From: Acidobacteriota bacterium
GTDB taxonomy: Bacteria; Acidobacteriota; CAIWXX01
Assembly: GCA_016191015.1 (NCBI GenBank)
Contig: JACPPM010000090.1
Coordinates: 1-63,203, forward strand
Direction of reading: 5' to 3'
Length of the DNA stretch: 63,203 nucleotides
Of this stretch, positions 52,768-62,086 are shown one piece after another. Numbering within the stretch: position 1 is the first letter of the stretch; each line of letters begins with the position of its first letter. The notes beneath the pieces were generated by a model that saw only the letters and a program-made list of their open reading frames with translations, was not told where the DNA came from and ran no database searches. Made by a program: the position numbers and the translations under genes.

Positions 52768-54651
52768 ATGAGGAAGATGGTGAGAACCTGGTTGTTTCTG
52801 GTGTCGGCTGCGATCCAGCTTTCGGCGGGGACCGAGGCGGCGACGCAGCGAATCCCGATGCGGGATTTTTTCCGCAATGTCGAGAAAGGCTACTTCCGAG
52901 TCTCCCCGGACGCGACCTATATCGCCTTCATGCAGCCATACGAGAGCCGCATGAACGTGCACGTGCAACGCCGCGGGAGCACCGAGGTGAAACGAATCAC
53001 GAGCGAAACTGAGCGCGATATCGCCGACCTCTTTTGGAAGGGCAACCATCGCATCATCTATGTCAAGGACTTCAGCGGTGACGAGAACTTTCATCTTGTT
53101 GCAGTCGATCCTGACGGAGGCAACCTCAAGGATCTCACGCCGTTCGAAGGGGTGCGTTCCCAGGTGATCGATGATCTTCGCGACCACCAGACCGACATGA
53201 TCATCAGCATGAACAGGCGCAACAAAGAGGTTTTCGACGCATACCGGCTGAACACGGTGAGCGGGGAGTTGACGCTGGTGGCGGAGAATCCAGGGAACAT
53301 CACAGGGTGGGTAACCGATCACGACGGACAGATTCGAGTCGCGATTGAGACAGATGGAGTCAATTCGAGCGTGCTGTACCGCGACGATCCAAAGTCAGCT
53401 TTCAAGTCCGTGCTGACCACGAACTTCAGGGAACAGGTCAATCCTCTCTTTTTCACCTTCGACAACAAGAACCTCTACGCGGTTTCAAATCTGGGTCGCG
53501 ACAAGACAGCGATCGTAGAGATCGATCCGGCCACGGGCAAGGAGCTCCGCCTCGTCTACGAGCGTCCTGAGGTGGATGTTGACAGCATGTCCTTCTCCCG
53601 TAAGCGCAAGGTCCTGACCGAGATCAACTACACGACCTGGAAGATGCAGCGCGAAGTGCTGGACCCGGAGCTCAAGCGTCTTTATCAGCTTCTGCAGAAC
53701 AAGCTGCCGGGCTACGAAGTGGTTCTTCAGAACAGCGACTTGGCGGAGGAAGTGTTCGTAGTGGCGGCCTTCAACGATCGTACGGAGGGATCGCGGTATC
53801 TGTACGAGACCAAGGGTGACGTTCTCACGAAGCTCACCGATCTCACGCCATGGCTGCCGGAAGAGCAGATGGTTGAGATGAAGCCGATCACGTACAAGTC
53901 TCGAGACGGGATGACGATCAATGGTTATCTCACGCTGCCGAAGGGGAGGGACGCCAAGAATTTGCCGGTGGTCGTCAATCCGCATGGCGGGCCGTGGGCG
54001 CGCGACGTCTGGGGATTCAACCCGGAGGTCCAGTTCCTGGCCAACCGCGGCTACGCCGTCTTCCAGATGAACTTCCGAGGATCGACAGGTTACGGCCGTG
54101 CCTTCTGGGAGGCGTCCTTCAAGCAGTGGGGCCGGAAGATGAACGACGACATTACGGACGGTGTCCAGTATCTCGTTCAACAGGGGATTGCCGATCCGAA
54201 GAGGATCGCGATCTATGGAGGAAGCTACGGCGGGTATGCGACGCTCGCGGCCATGGCTTTTACGCCAGACATCTATACGTGCGGGGTGGATTACGTCGGC
54301 GTTTCCAACCTGTTTACATTCATGACCACGATTCCACCCTACTGGAAGCCCTACCTGGATATGTTCCACGAGATGGTGGGAGACCCCGAGAAGGACAAGG
54401 ACCTCTTCCAGGCCACCTCGCCGGTCTTCCACGTCGGCAATATCAAAGCACCTCTCCTCGTTGCTCAAGGCGCCAAAGACCCGCGTGTCAACATCAACGA
54501 GTCCAACCAGATCGTCGATGCGCTGAAGAAGCGCGGCGTTGACGTTCAGTACATCGTCAAGGAGAACGAAGGCCACGGTTTCAGGAACGAGGAGAATCGC
54601 TTTGAATTCTACGAGGCCATGGAGAAGTTCCTCGCGACACATCTGAGGTAG
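52768..54651 (+). CDS. S9 prolyl-oligopeptidase-family peptidase, exported
   Basis: 627 residues with a signal peptide (TWLFLVSAAIQLSAGTEA). N-terminal beta-propeller (~30-350: YFRVSPDATYIAFMQ, IIYVKDFSGDENFHLVAVD, YDDPKSAF-type repeats) then the alpha/beta hydrolase domain: VVVNPHGGPWARDVWGF, GYAVFQMNFRGSTGYGR, nucleophile GGSYGGYATLAAM, Asp in APLLVAQGAKDPRVNI and His in KENEGHGFRNEEN. Cleaves short peptides in the periplasm. ATG 52768 starts the signal peptide; GGAGG lies about 15 bases upstream, rather far. The open frame continues upstream to 52645 but has no support. Confidence 0.93.
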   Translation: MRKMVRTWLFLVSAAIQLSAGTEAATQRIPMRDFFRNVEKGYFRVSPDATYIAFMQPYESRMNVHVQRRGSTEVKRITSETERDIADLFWKGNHRIIYVKDFSGDENFHLVAVDPDGGNLKDLTPFEGVRSQVIDDLRDHQTDMIISMNRRNKEVFDAYRLNTVSGELTLVAENPGNITGWVTDHDGQIRVAIETDGVNSSVLYRDDPKSAFKSVLTTNFREQVNPLFFTFDNKNLYAVSNLGRDKTAIVEIDPATGKELRLVYERPEVDVDSMSFSRKRKVLTEINYTTWKMQREVLDPELKRLYQLLQNKLPGYEVVLQNSDLAEEVFVVAAFNDRTEGSRYLYETKGDVLTKLTDLTPWLPEEQMVEMKPITYKSRDGMTINGYLTLPKGRDAKNLPVVVNPHGGPWARDVWGFNPEVQFLANRGYAVFQMNFRGSTGYGRAFWEASFKQWGRKMNDDITDGVQYLVQQGIADPKRIAIYGGSYGGYATLAAMAFTPDIYTCGVDYVGVSNLFTFMTTIPPYWKPYLDMFHEMVGDPEKDKDLFQATSPVFHVGNIKAPLLVAQGAKDPRVNINESNQIVDALKKRGVDVQYIVKENEGHGFRNEENRFEFYEAMEKFLATHLR

Positions 54652-54921
54652 TGCAACAGAAGGGGTCGCGCTCATCCGCCGTCGGCCCCATCCGTCACAC
54701 CACCAAGTCACCAAGGCCCCCAGAAAACCCGAATAGCTGCCTCGGCGCTCCTATGTGACACGCATTCTCCACCGTGGCCCCGTTCTTCATCGGATTCCGC
54801 ATGCATGGCGAGGGCGGGAAGGCCCGGACGGGGCGCCTTGCTACCGCGGGACGCCACGACGTACAGTCGGTCAGGGTTCTGGACGGCTCCGGCCCCGCAC
54901 TCGTCATGGGAGGAGACGAAG

Positions 54922-57033
54922 ATGTCAATGCGAATCGGTCGTGATACTGCGGGTCGGTATCTGACGGGGCAGAAGCGCCTTGCTGGAGGTGGGTGGGTGG
55001 TCATGTGCCTGCTGTTGCTGGGCGCGTTTCATGCGTCCGCGGCTGAGGAGGATCGGTGGAGGAAGATCGGAAAGGGCGGGCTCGCGGATGCAATCGCGGT
55101 GGATCCGCGGGATTCGACGAGAGTCTACGCTGCGCACTGGGAAGATGATGTATTTCGGCGGAGCGATGACGGCGGGGTCACGTGGCAGGCGACCGGGACC
55201 ATCCCATATACAGAAGCCATCGGCTACAACCTGACGATCGATCCCAGCGACTCGGAGGTTTTGTATATCGAGACTGATCCGGAATACTGCAGCAGTTGCG
55301 ACGCGGCGCTGCTCAGGAGCACCGACGCCGGAGTTACGTGGGAGATCCTCCAATACGAGGACGGAGTCGACGGCCCCATCGCCATCCATCCGCGAAATGG
55401 ATCGATCCTCTACCGCGCTGACAATTACTCCGGTCGGGTCTACAGATCAGTCGACGGGGGCGTGACGTGGAGCGTGTTGGCCGGCCTGCCGCGGGAAGGG
55501 CTGTCGATCACGATCGACAAGTCGGCCCAGCCCATCGTCCTCGTCGGAACCGCGAGCGGGATCTACCGAAGCACGGACGGAGGCGCCTCGTGGATCGCCG
55601 CGAATACCGGCCTGCCCGGGGATGGCAGCAGCACGATGGCCACCATGCTGAGCGCATCCGGGACGGAGGCGGGGATCGTCTACGCCGCGACCGATCGAGG
55701 CCTCTACCGCACCATCGACGGTGGGGCGCAGTGGACGCGTGTCAGCGCCAGCTTCGATACCCAGACGGTGACGCACATCTCTGTGGACTCGCGTGACTCG
55801 GATGTGGTGTGGGCATCATCGTCCGGCGGAAAAGTTTACGTCACCTACGACGGCGGTCGTGCGTGGAGAGCCCACTCCATCGAAGGAGCCGCCTTCACCG
55901 GCCTGCTCGATCCGACTCTCTCAGACGTACCCTACCTCATCACTGACATCGCCGCTGGCTCGGGCGATCGGGGGACCGCCTATGCGCTCGTGCGTGAGCT
56001 CGGCATCTTCCGCACGACAGACGGAGGCGAGTCATGGGATTTGTTGGGGGCGCGGCTTCGTGGGCCGGCCGCCCAACTGGTGCTTCCTGATCCTGTTATG
56101 CCCGGCAAGCTGTACGCCGCGAGCTCAGCCGATCCGCAGTACTCCTTCTCAGATCGCGAGCTTTTGACGGCGACCAGCGACGGCGGATCGACCTGGAGAC
56201 TCGCGTGCGACGGTCTGCCGGCCGGAGACGTCGTGTCCGGCTTGGGCTGGATCCGCGATCTGAAGATCAGCACTCTTGAGCGCGGCATGCTCTTCGCGAC
56301 GACCCGCCGCGGCGTCTATAGGAGCGTCAACGGTGGAAGGAGCTGGAGCCCGGCCAACAAGGGGATCGTACGGTCTGCGAATGCGGGGCCTCTTGCGATT
56401 GATCCGGATGATCCGGCCCACGTTTTCGTTTTCGTCCGGAAGGAGGGATTCTTCGAGACCCTCGACGCAGGTCTGAGTTGGCAACGTCTCAGCACAGATC
56501 TGGCTTCGCGGCTCATTGCGACGATCGTTCCCGATACGAATCGGCCAGGCGTTCTTTACGCTGGAGCGCACGGGGAATGGTACGGGGACGCCGCGGCCGT
56601 GTTCCGCAGTCTTGACGGCGGCCGGACTTGGAGTGTGCTCGGCAAGCCGTTCGGCGATGACGGCGTGGATTTCATCCAGATCGCCGTTGCGCCTACCAGC
56701 CCGTCCACGGTCTATGCTCTCGGGGGTTTCGGTTTGTACCGGCTTCGCTCGGGCGATGGGGACTGGTCCAATCTGGGACTGATCGATGGGAGATCCGACG
56801 CATCCTGCGTCGCGGTGGATCCGGCGGATCCGGCGGTCCTCTACGCAGGCACGACGAGAGCCGGGGTATTCCGAAGCGTAAACTCCGGCGACACGTGGAC
56901 TCCATTCAGCACCGGGCTGAATGACAGGTCCGGCTCGGATCAAGTGCGTCACATCGCGTTTGGAGCCGAGGCGAGCGGAGCTCTGTACGCTGCGACAGGT
57001 AACGGCGTCTATGCGCGGGCTCTCAATCGCTGA
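54922..57033 (+). CDS. Secreted Asp-box beta-propeller protein (cassette 2)
   Basis: 703 residues with a signal peptide (WVVMCLLLLGAFHASA). About twelve Asp-box motifs: RSDDGGVTWQA, RSTDAGVTWEI, RSVDGGVTWSV, RSTDGGASWIA, RTIDGGAQWTR, VTYDGGRAWRA, RTTDGGESWDL, ATSDGGSTWRL, RSVNGGRSWSP, RSLDGGRTWSV, RSVNSGDTWTP. Paralogue of the protein at 24632 with the same architecture. ATG 54922 follows GGGAGGAGACGAAG; the open frame from 54805 lacks support. Its partner barrel gene starts 30 bases downstream. Likely a two-propeller surface or secreted binding protein. Confidence 0.85.
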   Translation: MSMRIGRDTAGRYLTGQKRLAGGGWVVMCLLLLGAFHASAAEEDRWRKIGKGGLADAIAVDPRDSTRVYAAHWEDDVFRRSDDGGVTWQATGTIPYTEAIGYNLTIDPSDSEVLYIETDPEYCSSCDAALLRSTDAGVTWEILQYEDGVDGPIAIHPRNGSILYRADNYSGRVYRSVDGGVTWSVLAGLPREGLSITIDKSAQPIVLVGTASGIYRSTDGGASWIAANTGLPGDGSSTMATMLSASGTEAGIVYAATDRGLYRTIDGGAQWTRVSASFDTQTVTHISVDSRDSDVVWASSSGGKVYVTYDGGRAWRAHSIEGAAFTGLLDPTLSDVPYLITDIAAGSGDRGTAYALVRELGIFRTTDGGESWDLLGARLRGPAAQLVLPDPVMPGKLYAASSADPQYSFSDRELLTATSDGGSTWRLACDGLPAGDVVSGLGWIRDLKISTLERGMLFATTRRGVYRSVNGGRSWSPANKGIVRSANAGPLAIDPDDPAHVFVFVRKEGFFETLDAGLSWQRLSTDLASRLIATIVPDTNRPGVLYAGAHGEWYGDAAAVFRSLDGGRTWSVLGKPFGDDGVDFIQIAVAPTSPSTVYALGGFGLYRLRSGDGDWSNLGLIDGRSDASCVAVDPADPAVLYAGTTRAGVFRSVNSGDTWTPFSTGLNDRSGSDQVRHIAFGAEASGALYAATGNGVYARALNR

Positions 57034-57063
57034 CGGGCGCCGGCGGAAGCAGGAGACAAGACC

Positions 57064-58116
57064 ATGCGAGCACACCGGATGCTTTATGCAGCAGCGGTCG
57101 TGCTGGTCGCTTCAATCCGGGCGGCGCAGTCAGAGGAGTCCCGACCGGTCGAAGAGTACGTGCTCGGTGTCAGCTATCTGGCCGCGCTCTCGTCGAGCGT
57201 CGATGCTGAAGGTGACATCCGGAGGCTCGCGCGGCTCGGATACAACCATCTCTGGATCTGGGCGACGTATGACGTGCCGTCCGCCCAAGAGGCATCGATG
57301 GTGGACAAGAACGGGAAGATCCGCAAAGGCCCGGCCGCGCGCCTCGATGCGATCATCGGGCTCGCCGGCGCCAACGGCATGACGATCAACCTGACGCTCG
57401 ACCCGGAAATGCACGTGCCGATGTGGCGAGGGAAGACCCCGCCATTCGAGACGTACGAGAATGCCGTTCGCAACGTGGCGAAATGGCTGCGAGCCAACGC
57501 CAACTACAAACGGTACCAAAACGTCACGGTGAATGTGTGCAACGAATGCGTCATCAACTGGCGTCGCGGAGTCACGGGCGAAGGGGTGACGAAGCTGATG
57601 AAACACTATGGCGGCCGGGACCTGGCAGAGCATCCGGCCGTGGCGATCCAGGAGCTTTTCGACGCGGCCAATGAGGGTCCGGGAAATCCGATCCGCGTCT
57701 TCGTGTCGCTGGGCTTTCCGGATGAGGCAGTGCCGAAGGCCCAGGCAGCGGCACTGTATCGCGCCCTCATGCCGTACGGCGGCCGTCTGCTGGCCGCTCC
57801 TCACTTCGACCGCACCTGCGCGGACTGGTACAAGAAGACCGGCGAGCGCATCCGCGAATTCCGGAATCTTCTCGGGGTCGACGCCGACATCTACCTGCAG
57901 GAGGAGAACCGGCGCCACTACAAGAAGATCCAATGCGACATCCAAGTGGAGCACTACAAAACAGCTGCCTGCCAAGCCAAGCAGGAAGGCGCATGGGGAT
58001 GGAACTTCCAGTCGCAGGCCGGCTTCGGTGAATCGGACAGTTTCTTCGGTGGGCTGGACAGCATCGAGAAGGAGGCAGTGGAGACACTCCCCGCCGGCCT
58101 CACAGAATGCCCCTAG
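57064..58116 (+). CDS. Secreted TIM-barrel-like protein, putative glycoside hydrolase (cassette 2)
   Basis: 350 residues with a signal peptide (MLYAAAVVLVASIRAAQS). Paralogue of 26617: YVLGVSYLAALSSSVDAEGD, GYNHLWIWATYDVP, MTINLTLDPEMHVPMW, YQNVTVNVCNECVINW, GGRLLAAPHFDRTCADWYKK, VDADIYLQEENRRHYKK, WGWNFQSQAGFGESDSFFGG all align. Glu161 in CNEC follows an Asn as in the NE pair of clan-A glycosidases; Glu280/281 in QEEN is the nucleophile candidate; Trp311/313 could line the sugar site. Cysteines 159, 162, 252, 291 and 303 match those of the other copy. Not assignable to a named GH family by eye. Confidence 0.7.
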   Translation: MRAHRMLYAAAVVLVASIRAAQSEESRPVEEYVLGVSYLAALSSSVDAEGDIRRLARLGYNHLWIWATYDVPSAQEASMVDKNGKIRKGPAARLDAIIGLAGANGMTINLTLDPEMHVPMWRGKTPPFETYENAVRNVAKWLRANANYKRYQNVTVNVCNECVINWRRGVTGEGVTKLMKHYGGRDLAEHPAVAIQELFDAANEGPGNPIRVFVSLGFPDEAVPKAQAAALYRALMPYGGRLLAAPHFDRTCADWYKKTGERIREFRNLLGVDADIYLQEENRRHYKKIQCDIQVEHYKTAACQAKQEGAWGWNFQSQAGFGESDSFFGGLDSIEKEAVETLPAGLTECP

Positions 58117-58120
58117 GGTA

Positions 58121-58223
58121 GTGCTGAGCGCTAGGTTCTGGGTGCTGGGTGCCCGGAAAGCTGTGGCTGAGCCGGAGCGGCAGAACTCAGCACCCAGAAC
58201 TCAGCACTCAGCACCCAGCACTG
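58121..58223. repeat. AGCACTCAGCACCC-type hairpin between convergent genes
   Basis: GTGCTGAGCGCTAGGTTCTG, GGTGCTGGGTGCCCGG on the left and CAGAACTCAGCACCCAGAAC, TCAGCACTCAGCACCCAGCA on the right form a long imperfect stem. It is the compact form of the outer repeat at 19397-19846 and lies between converging stops, where it could end transcription from both sides. Confidence 0.7.
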
Positions 58224-58254
58224 GGGGACCCCACCGTCCAGCGAAACACCGGGA

Positions 58255-59562
58255 CTAGAAGTTTCCCTTCGGCAGCAGATCGACCCAGTTATCCGGCAGG
58301 CTGACCCTGTAGCCTTCCGAGTACTCAGCACGATAGTCATCCCAATTCGATCCCATGTAGATCCTGCTCCCTTTCGTGTTGATCGCCGCGAAGGCCTCCG
58401 CGAAGTAGTTCTTGTCGCCGGTGTAGTCGAGTGAGGTATAGGCGTGCGTATGAGCGATACGCCAGACGCGCGGTTTCTTCTTCAACTCGACCATGAAAAG
58501 TTGAGTGTCCATCCAGGAATGCTTCGATGTGCCGGGAGGGAGGTTTCTCGATCCGTATGTCGAGACCAGGACCCAGCCTGGCGTCTGGGCGCAGTTGCCC
58601 GAGAAGTGCAGGCCGATATCCGGGTTCGTCGTAAAGGGTATCTTCACGAGCCTGGTCTCCTTTCCGGTCGTGAGATCGGACATTGCGATGCAGTCGTTCG
58701 AAACGTTTTGATAAACGAGAACGTCCTTCCCATCGTCCGTCCGCGCGAAGTCGCCGTGCCCATTGGAGCCTGTGGTGAGGCTGAGGACTTTGCTGAGGTC
58801 CCTTGGGAGGATCTGCGGAAACAGCAGATCGTCGTATCCGACGATGCAGTGGTTCCCCGACATATCCATGCCGACCCAATTCACCTTGTCCAGGAACCCT
58901 GTGCTCTTCCGCGCGACGATCTGGTCGAGCTGTTTGTCGTAGACGACAATCGACACGAGCTGCCAGGATTCATCGACGACTCTGAATGCCCAATAGCGGC
59001 GGTCCAGCGAGGCGTCACCCTCGCTCCCCGTCGTCAGAAACGCACCACCCGGAAACTCTCCGCTGAAGTCGTGGATCGGCGCCACCTTCTTGGTGCCGGT
59101 GTGGTAGCTCCGAAAGGTCATATTGTTGACGAAGTAGAAGACCTTCGGATCGGTGGCATCCCACCGTGGCTCCGGCTCCTGACCTCCGCTGTCGAAGATC
59201 TTGAGCTGGCGGATCTTCTTGAACGTCCGAGCATCGTACAGGTACCAGGCCGCGGAATTGCCACGGAGCACCAGCAGCGTTCCATCGCTGTTCTCCGGAT
59301 CCGATTTCGCGTACTCGTTCTGGATGCCGGGACCGATGTACTTGTCGGCAGTCTTGTCGGTGATTCGCGTGACGGTGGTGTGGAAGATGGGGTCAAGTAT
59401 GGCGCCGCCCTTCTTCGGCATCGGGATGTCCGGCGGGGCGTAGTACGCCGTCCCCATCACAAACTGGAAATCCTGCCGGTCACCACGCATCGTCGCAGTC
59501 CAGACCATCGTGAGGACGAGGAGGCCGATAAGGCTCCCCGCAGCTCTGCAGACGTTTCTCAT
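58255..59562 (-). CDS. Secreted beta-propeller-like protein (oligogalacturonate-lyase-like repeats)
   Basis: 435 residues with a signal peptide (AAGSLIGLLVLTMVWTATMRG). Recurrent beta segments (GTLLVLRGNSAAWYLYDARTF, AFRVVDESWQLVSIVVYDKQ, VLVYQNVSNDCIAMSDL, RIAHTHAYTSLDYTGDKNYF) recall TolB/oligogalacturonate-lyase propellers. HDF, GHGDF, HAY and HFSG histidines could bind a metal, but no catalytic set is certain. GGAGG before ATG 59562 fixes the start. It converges on cassette 2 and may belong to the same glycan function; that is a guess from position. Confidence 0.7.
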   Translation of the reverse strand: MRNVCRAAGSLIGLLVLTMVWTATMRGDRQDFQFVMGTAYYAPPDIPMPKKGGAILDPIFHTTVTRITDKTADKYIGPGIQNEYAKSDPENSDGTLLVLRGNSAAWYLYDARTFKKIRQLKIFDSGGQEPEPRWDATDPKVFYFVNNMTFRSYHTGTKKVAPIHDFSGEFPGGAFLTTGSEGDASLDRRYWAFRVVDESWQLVSIVVYDKQLDQIVARKSTGFLDKVNWVGMDMSGNHCIVGYDDLLFPQILPRDLSKVLSLTTGSNGHGDFARTDDGKDVLVYQNVSNDCIAMSDLTTGKETRLVKIPFTTNPDIGLHFSGNCAQTPGWVLVSTYGSRNLPPGTSKHSWMDTQLFMVELKKKPRVWRIAHTHAYTSLDYTGDKNYFAEAFAAINTKGSRIYMGSNWDDYRAEYSEGYRVSLPDNWVDLLPKGNF

Positions 59563-59962
59563 GATTGCCTCCGCCACCCGTGGCACAGGCCGGCGCTGAT
59601 GCCGACCCATCATCCGGAGTAACGTCAATGCAGGCGCGATCCCTCAGATGGGTCCGTAATTGGCCGCGAGCAATCTCTACGTTCCTCGCGTCCGTGCCCC
59701 GCACTATCTGCTCGCCGAAGTGCTCCTTGCCTTCTGCCCGCGCCGGTCGGTCTACGCGGCGAGGCGGGCCATACTGCGAAATGCCGCCCAGAGCCAGCTC
59801 GATCATGCGCTCCAGAAGCAGCTCCTGCAATCCGATTTCATGGGAGGCATCGTCCTGAGGAGCCTCAACCACGAGTGCTGCCGTGTCGCGGCTGAGGCCC
59901 GCGACCAGCCTGCAAGCGCATCTCGCGGGCGGTGCGGTTGGCCGAGAGATCGGCTACCTTGG
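59563..59962. other. Intergenic region with a fragment shared with 62157
   Basis: About 400 bases with no intact gene. Bases 59759-59795 share a 37-base stretch (CATACTGCGAAATGC inside) with 62157-62193; read on the minus strand both give AAFRSM-RLA, so this may be a scrap of the same decayed gene. Confidence 0.45.
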
Positions 59963-60262
59963 TCAGCTATGACTGGCCTCGGCATGCAGCTTCAATCCTA
60001 AAGCCTCGATTACTTTGAGAATGGTGTCGAAGCCGGGGCTGCGTTCGCCGGAAAGCGCCTTGTAGAGGCTTTCGCGCGAAAGACCGGCATCTCGGGCGAC
60101 CTGGGCCATGCCTTTGGCGCGGGCGATGTCGCCAAGCGCCTTGGCGATGAAGGCGGCATCGCCGTTCGCCTCTTCGAGGCAAGCTTCGAGATACGCAGCC
60201 ATTTCCTCAGGGGTCCTGAGGTGTTCTGCGACGTCATAGCGAGTGGTAACGGTCTTGGCCAT
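59963..60262 (-). CDS. HigA-like HTH antitoxin
   Basis: 99 residues. YDVAEHLRTPEEMAAYLEAC, LEEANGDAAFIAKALGDIAR, then an XRE-type helix-turn-helix AKGMAQVARDAGLSRESLYK, ALSGERSPGFDTILKVIEAL: the addiction-module antidote family (TIGR02684-like). Binds the toxin and the shared promoter. GGAG upstream supports ATG 60262, five bases after the toxin stop. The toxin gene comes first, as in hig loci. Confidence 0.92.
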   Translation of the reverse strand: MAKTVTTRYDVAEHLRTPEEMAAYLEACLEEANGDAAFIAKALGDIARAKGMAQVARDAGLSRESLYKALSGERSPGFDTILKVIEALGLKLHAEASHS

Positions 60263-60267
60263 TGCAC

Positions 60268-60564
60268 TTACTCCGATAGATTTTGTGCGAGGCGTAGAGC
60301 TACTTTGATGTCCCTGGCTTGAGTCCTCTTGTCGCCACCAGCCAGGAGAATGATCAGCTCGCTGCCTCGCTGCTTGAAATACACCCGGTAACCGGGACCG
60401 TACTTGATTCGCAATTCGGAGACGCCCTTACCAACCGGCCCGACATCTCCAGGGTTTCCTGTGGCGAGCCGCTCAATCCTGGCTTGTATTCGCGCTCTGG
60501 CTTGGATGTCGCGGAGTTCGTCGAGCCAGCGAGTGAAGACGACGGTCTTCCGAATATCGATCAT
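60268..60564 (-). CDS. HigB/RelE-type toxin
   Basis: 98 residues. MIDIRKTVVFTRWLDELRDI, ARARIQARIERLATGNPGDV, GVSELRIKYGPGYRVYFKQR, ELIILLAGGDKRTQARDIKV match the TIGR02683-type addiction-module killer proteins (RelE fold; ribosome-dependent mRNA cleavage in the family). Arg and Lys residues of the active groove (RIKYGPGYRVYF, KRTQ) are kept. ATG 60564 coincides with the predicted transcription start; there is no Shine-Dalgarno, so I expect a leaderless message. A longer frame (six more codons, from 60582) would lie inside the promoter and is rejected. Confidence 0.92.
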   Translation of the reverse strand: MIDIRKTVVFTRWLDELRDIQARARIQARIERLATGNPGDVGPVGKGVSELRIKYGPGYRVYFKQRGSELIILLAGGDKRTQARDIKVALRLAQNLSE

Positions 60565-60570
60565 GCAACC

Positions 60571-60599
60571 ACTGTAGCCCACAGGCTACACGTTGTCAA
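60571..60599 (-). promoter_or_regulatory. HigBA core promoter with embedded operator
   Basis: Minus strand: TTGACA at 60599-60594, 17-base spacer, TACAGT at 60576-60571, then six bases to the ATG at 60564. The palindrome TGTAGCC-TGTG-GGCTACA (60590-60573) fills the spacer and overlaps the -10, so the antitoxin bound there would block RNA polymerase. Confidence 0.72.
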
Positions 60600-61010
60600 T
60601 CGCGGCGACCATGTTCAAAGGTGCTCAACGACTGGAGTCAGGCGTGCTGTTTGCTGCGTCGCCTGCACTCTCTGGTTGGCCAACGTTGTGTTTTCCGTCG
60701 TCCGTTCGAAATACCGTCCCTGTTTTTCTGTCTATCCCGGGGTCAACCGCTTCCTATCTCGCGGGGACAGGATTTGTGTGATCTGGCCGCGCTCGAAAAC
60801 AACAATGTGCTCTTGGGCGCGATCCGGGCCCGACTCGCCGAGCCACTGACGCTTCTTGAGGCTCAATCGCTTGACTTCCTTGATCGTGTTCTCGCAGAAG
60901 TCCAACTGACGCCCGCAGTCACACAGATAAGGAAGAAGGGTAGATCTCTTTCGGCATGACTTGACCGTGACATGGATGATGTCGAGGCGTCGACAATGAT
61001 CATGAATGCC
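60600..61010. other. Intergenic region
   Basis: About 410 bases. Short open frames but none with a recognisable domain or ribosome site; no repeat of the dispersed families seen. Confidence 0.4.
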
Positions 61011-61802
61011 TCACTCCTGGGGCTTTGCCGGCGGAACTCTCGTTCTGAGCAAATCGACCAGATCGGCGGGAGCTGAGAAGATGATAGTCGAGTTTCCCTT
61101 CTTGGCCGCTTCGGCCACGGCTTGGAGCTCCTTGAGGCGCAGGATCAGCGGATTCTCCTGGATCAGGCGCGCGGTGTTGGCCTGAGTCCGCGCCGTCGCG
61201 AGCTCCTCCCGTGCCGTTATCATCGCGGCCTTTGCCGCCTTCTCCGCCTCGACTGCCTTCGCCATGATATTCCTAAGCTCCCCGGGAAGGATCACGTCGC
61301 GGATCCCCGCCTGCACGATCTCGATCCCGAATTCGCGTACCTTCGGTCGCACCAATTCGGTGAGCTGGTTCGAGATCTCTGACTTGGTCTCGAAAAGCTG
61401 GTCGATGCCGTACGCGGCGACGATCGCTCGCAGCGCCAGCTGGAGCTCCTGGTGCAGGAATTCAGTGAAATTGTCCAGCTTGTGAAGCGCTGCGACTGGA
61501 TCCACGATACGATACTGCGCGACGAGACTCAGCTTGACGTTCACCTGATCCTTCGTGAGTATGTCCTGCCCCGTGATCACCATGGCGCGCTGTCGCATAT
61601 CCACGATCGTCACACTCTGGTGCAAGACAGGCTTCCAGATCACGTACCGGCCCGGATCGAGCAGGCGGATGAAGCGTCCCCTGCGGTAGAGCAGTCCGCG
61701 TTGGTACTCGATAATCGTCACATTCGACGCCGCCCACCGTCCCAGGACAACAGCCATCACGATGACGAGGACAACGAATAGGAGTCGGAGCAGTCCTTCC
61801 AT
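61011..61802 (-). CDS. Slipin / SPFH (band 7) membrane protein
   Basis: 263 residues. One N-terminal membrane span (LLFVVLVIVMAVVLGRWAAS), then the SPFH domain: IIEYQRGLLYRRGRFIRLLD, TIVDMRQRAMVITGQDILTK, DQVNVKLSLVAQYRIVDPV, LQLALRAIVAAYGIDQLF, VREFGIEIVQAGIRDVILPG and a long coiled coil (AKAVEAEKAAKAAMITARE). Forms oligomeric rings that organise membrane patches. Usually encoded with an NfeD protein; none is here. ATG 61802 follows GGGAGG; an ATG at 61817 is also possible. Confidence 0.92.
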   Translation of the reverse strand: MEGLLRLLFVVLVIVMAVVLGRWAASNVTIIEYQRGLLYRRGRFIRLLDPGRYVIWKPVLHQSVTIVDMRQRAMVITGQDILTKDQVNVKLSLVAQYRIVDPVAALHKLDNFTEFLHQELQLALRAIVAAYGIDQLFETKSEISNQLTELVRPKVREFGIEIVQAGIRDVILPGELRNIMAKAVEAEKAAKAAMITAREELATARTQANTARLIQENPLILRLKELQAVAEAAKKGNSTIIFSAPADLVDLLRTRVPPAKPQE

Positions 61803-62086
61803 GAGACCTCCCGTCATGGTCGATCAGTAGTTCCGCCGCCCGCCCCGTCTACTTCCGCAGCGACGGGAGATGGGTTGATGAGGGTTCCACGAGGATCCCC
61901 CAGGTATCCCCCATCCCGCAGGGCCGATGCGGAGTCCCGGCGTGAGCCCGGGCGACAGAGAGAGCGGCGGAGTGTCCATGACCAATGGTTTGGGAATCGA
62001 ACCCAGGTGGCGGCCGATGCGCGGGACATCCTCGACGACTGCCTCGGATGCCGCTTGCTCGTAGCCAACCGCCGTGCATCATACAT

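Noticed and set aside
61985-62010. T-arm-like TGGGTTCGATTCCCA on the minus strand, suggesting a tRNA
   Set aside because: No acceptor-stem partner about 70 bases upstream and no D-arm motif; at most a tRNA scrap or chance.
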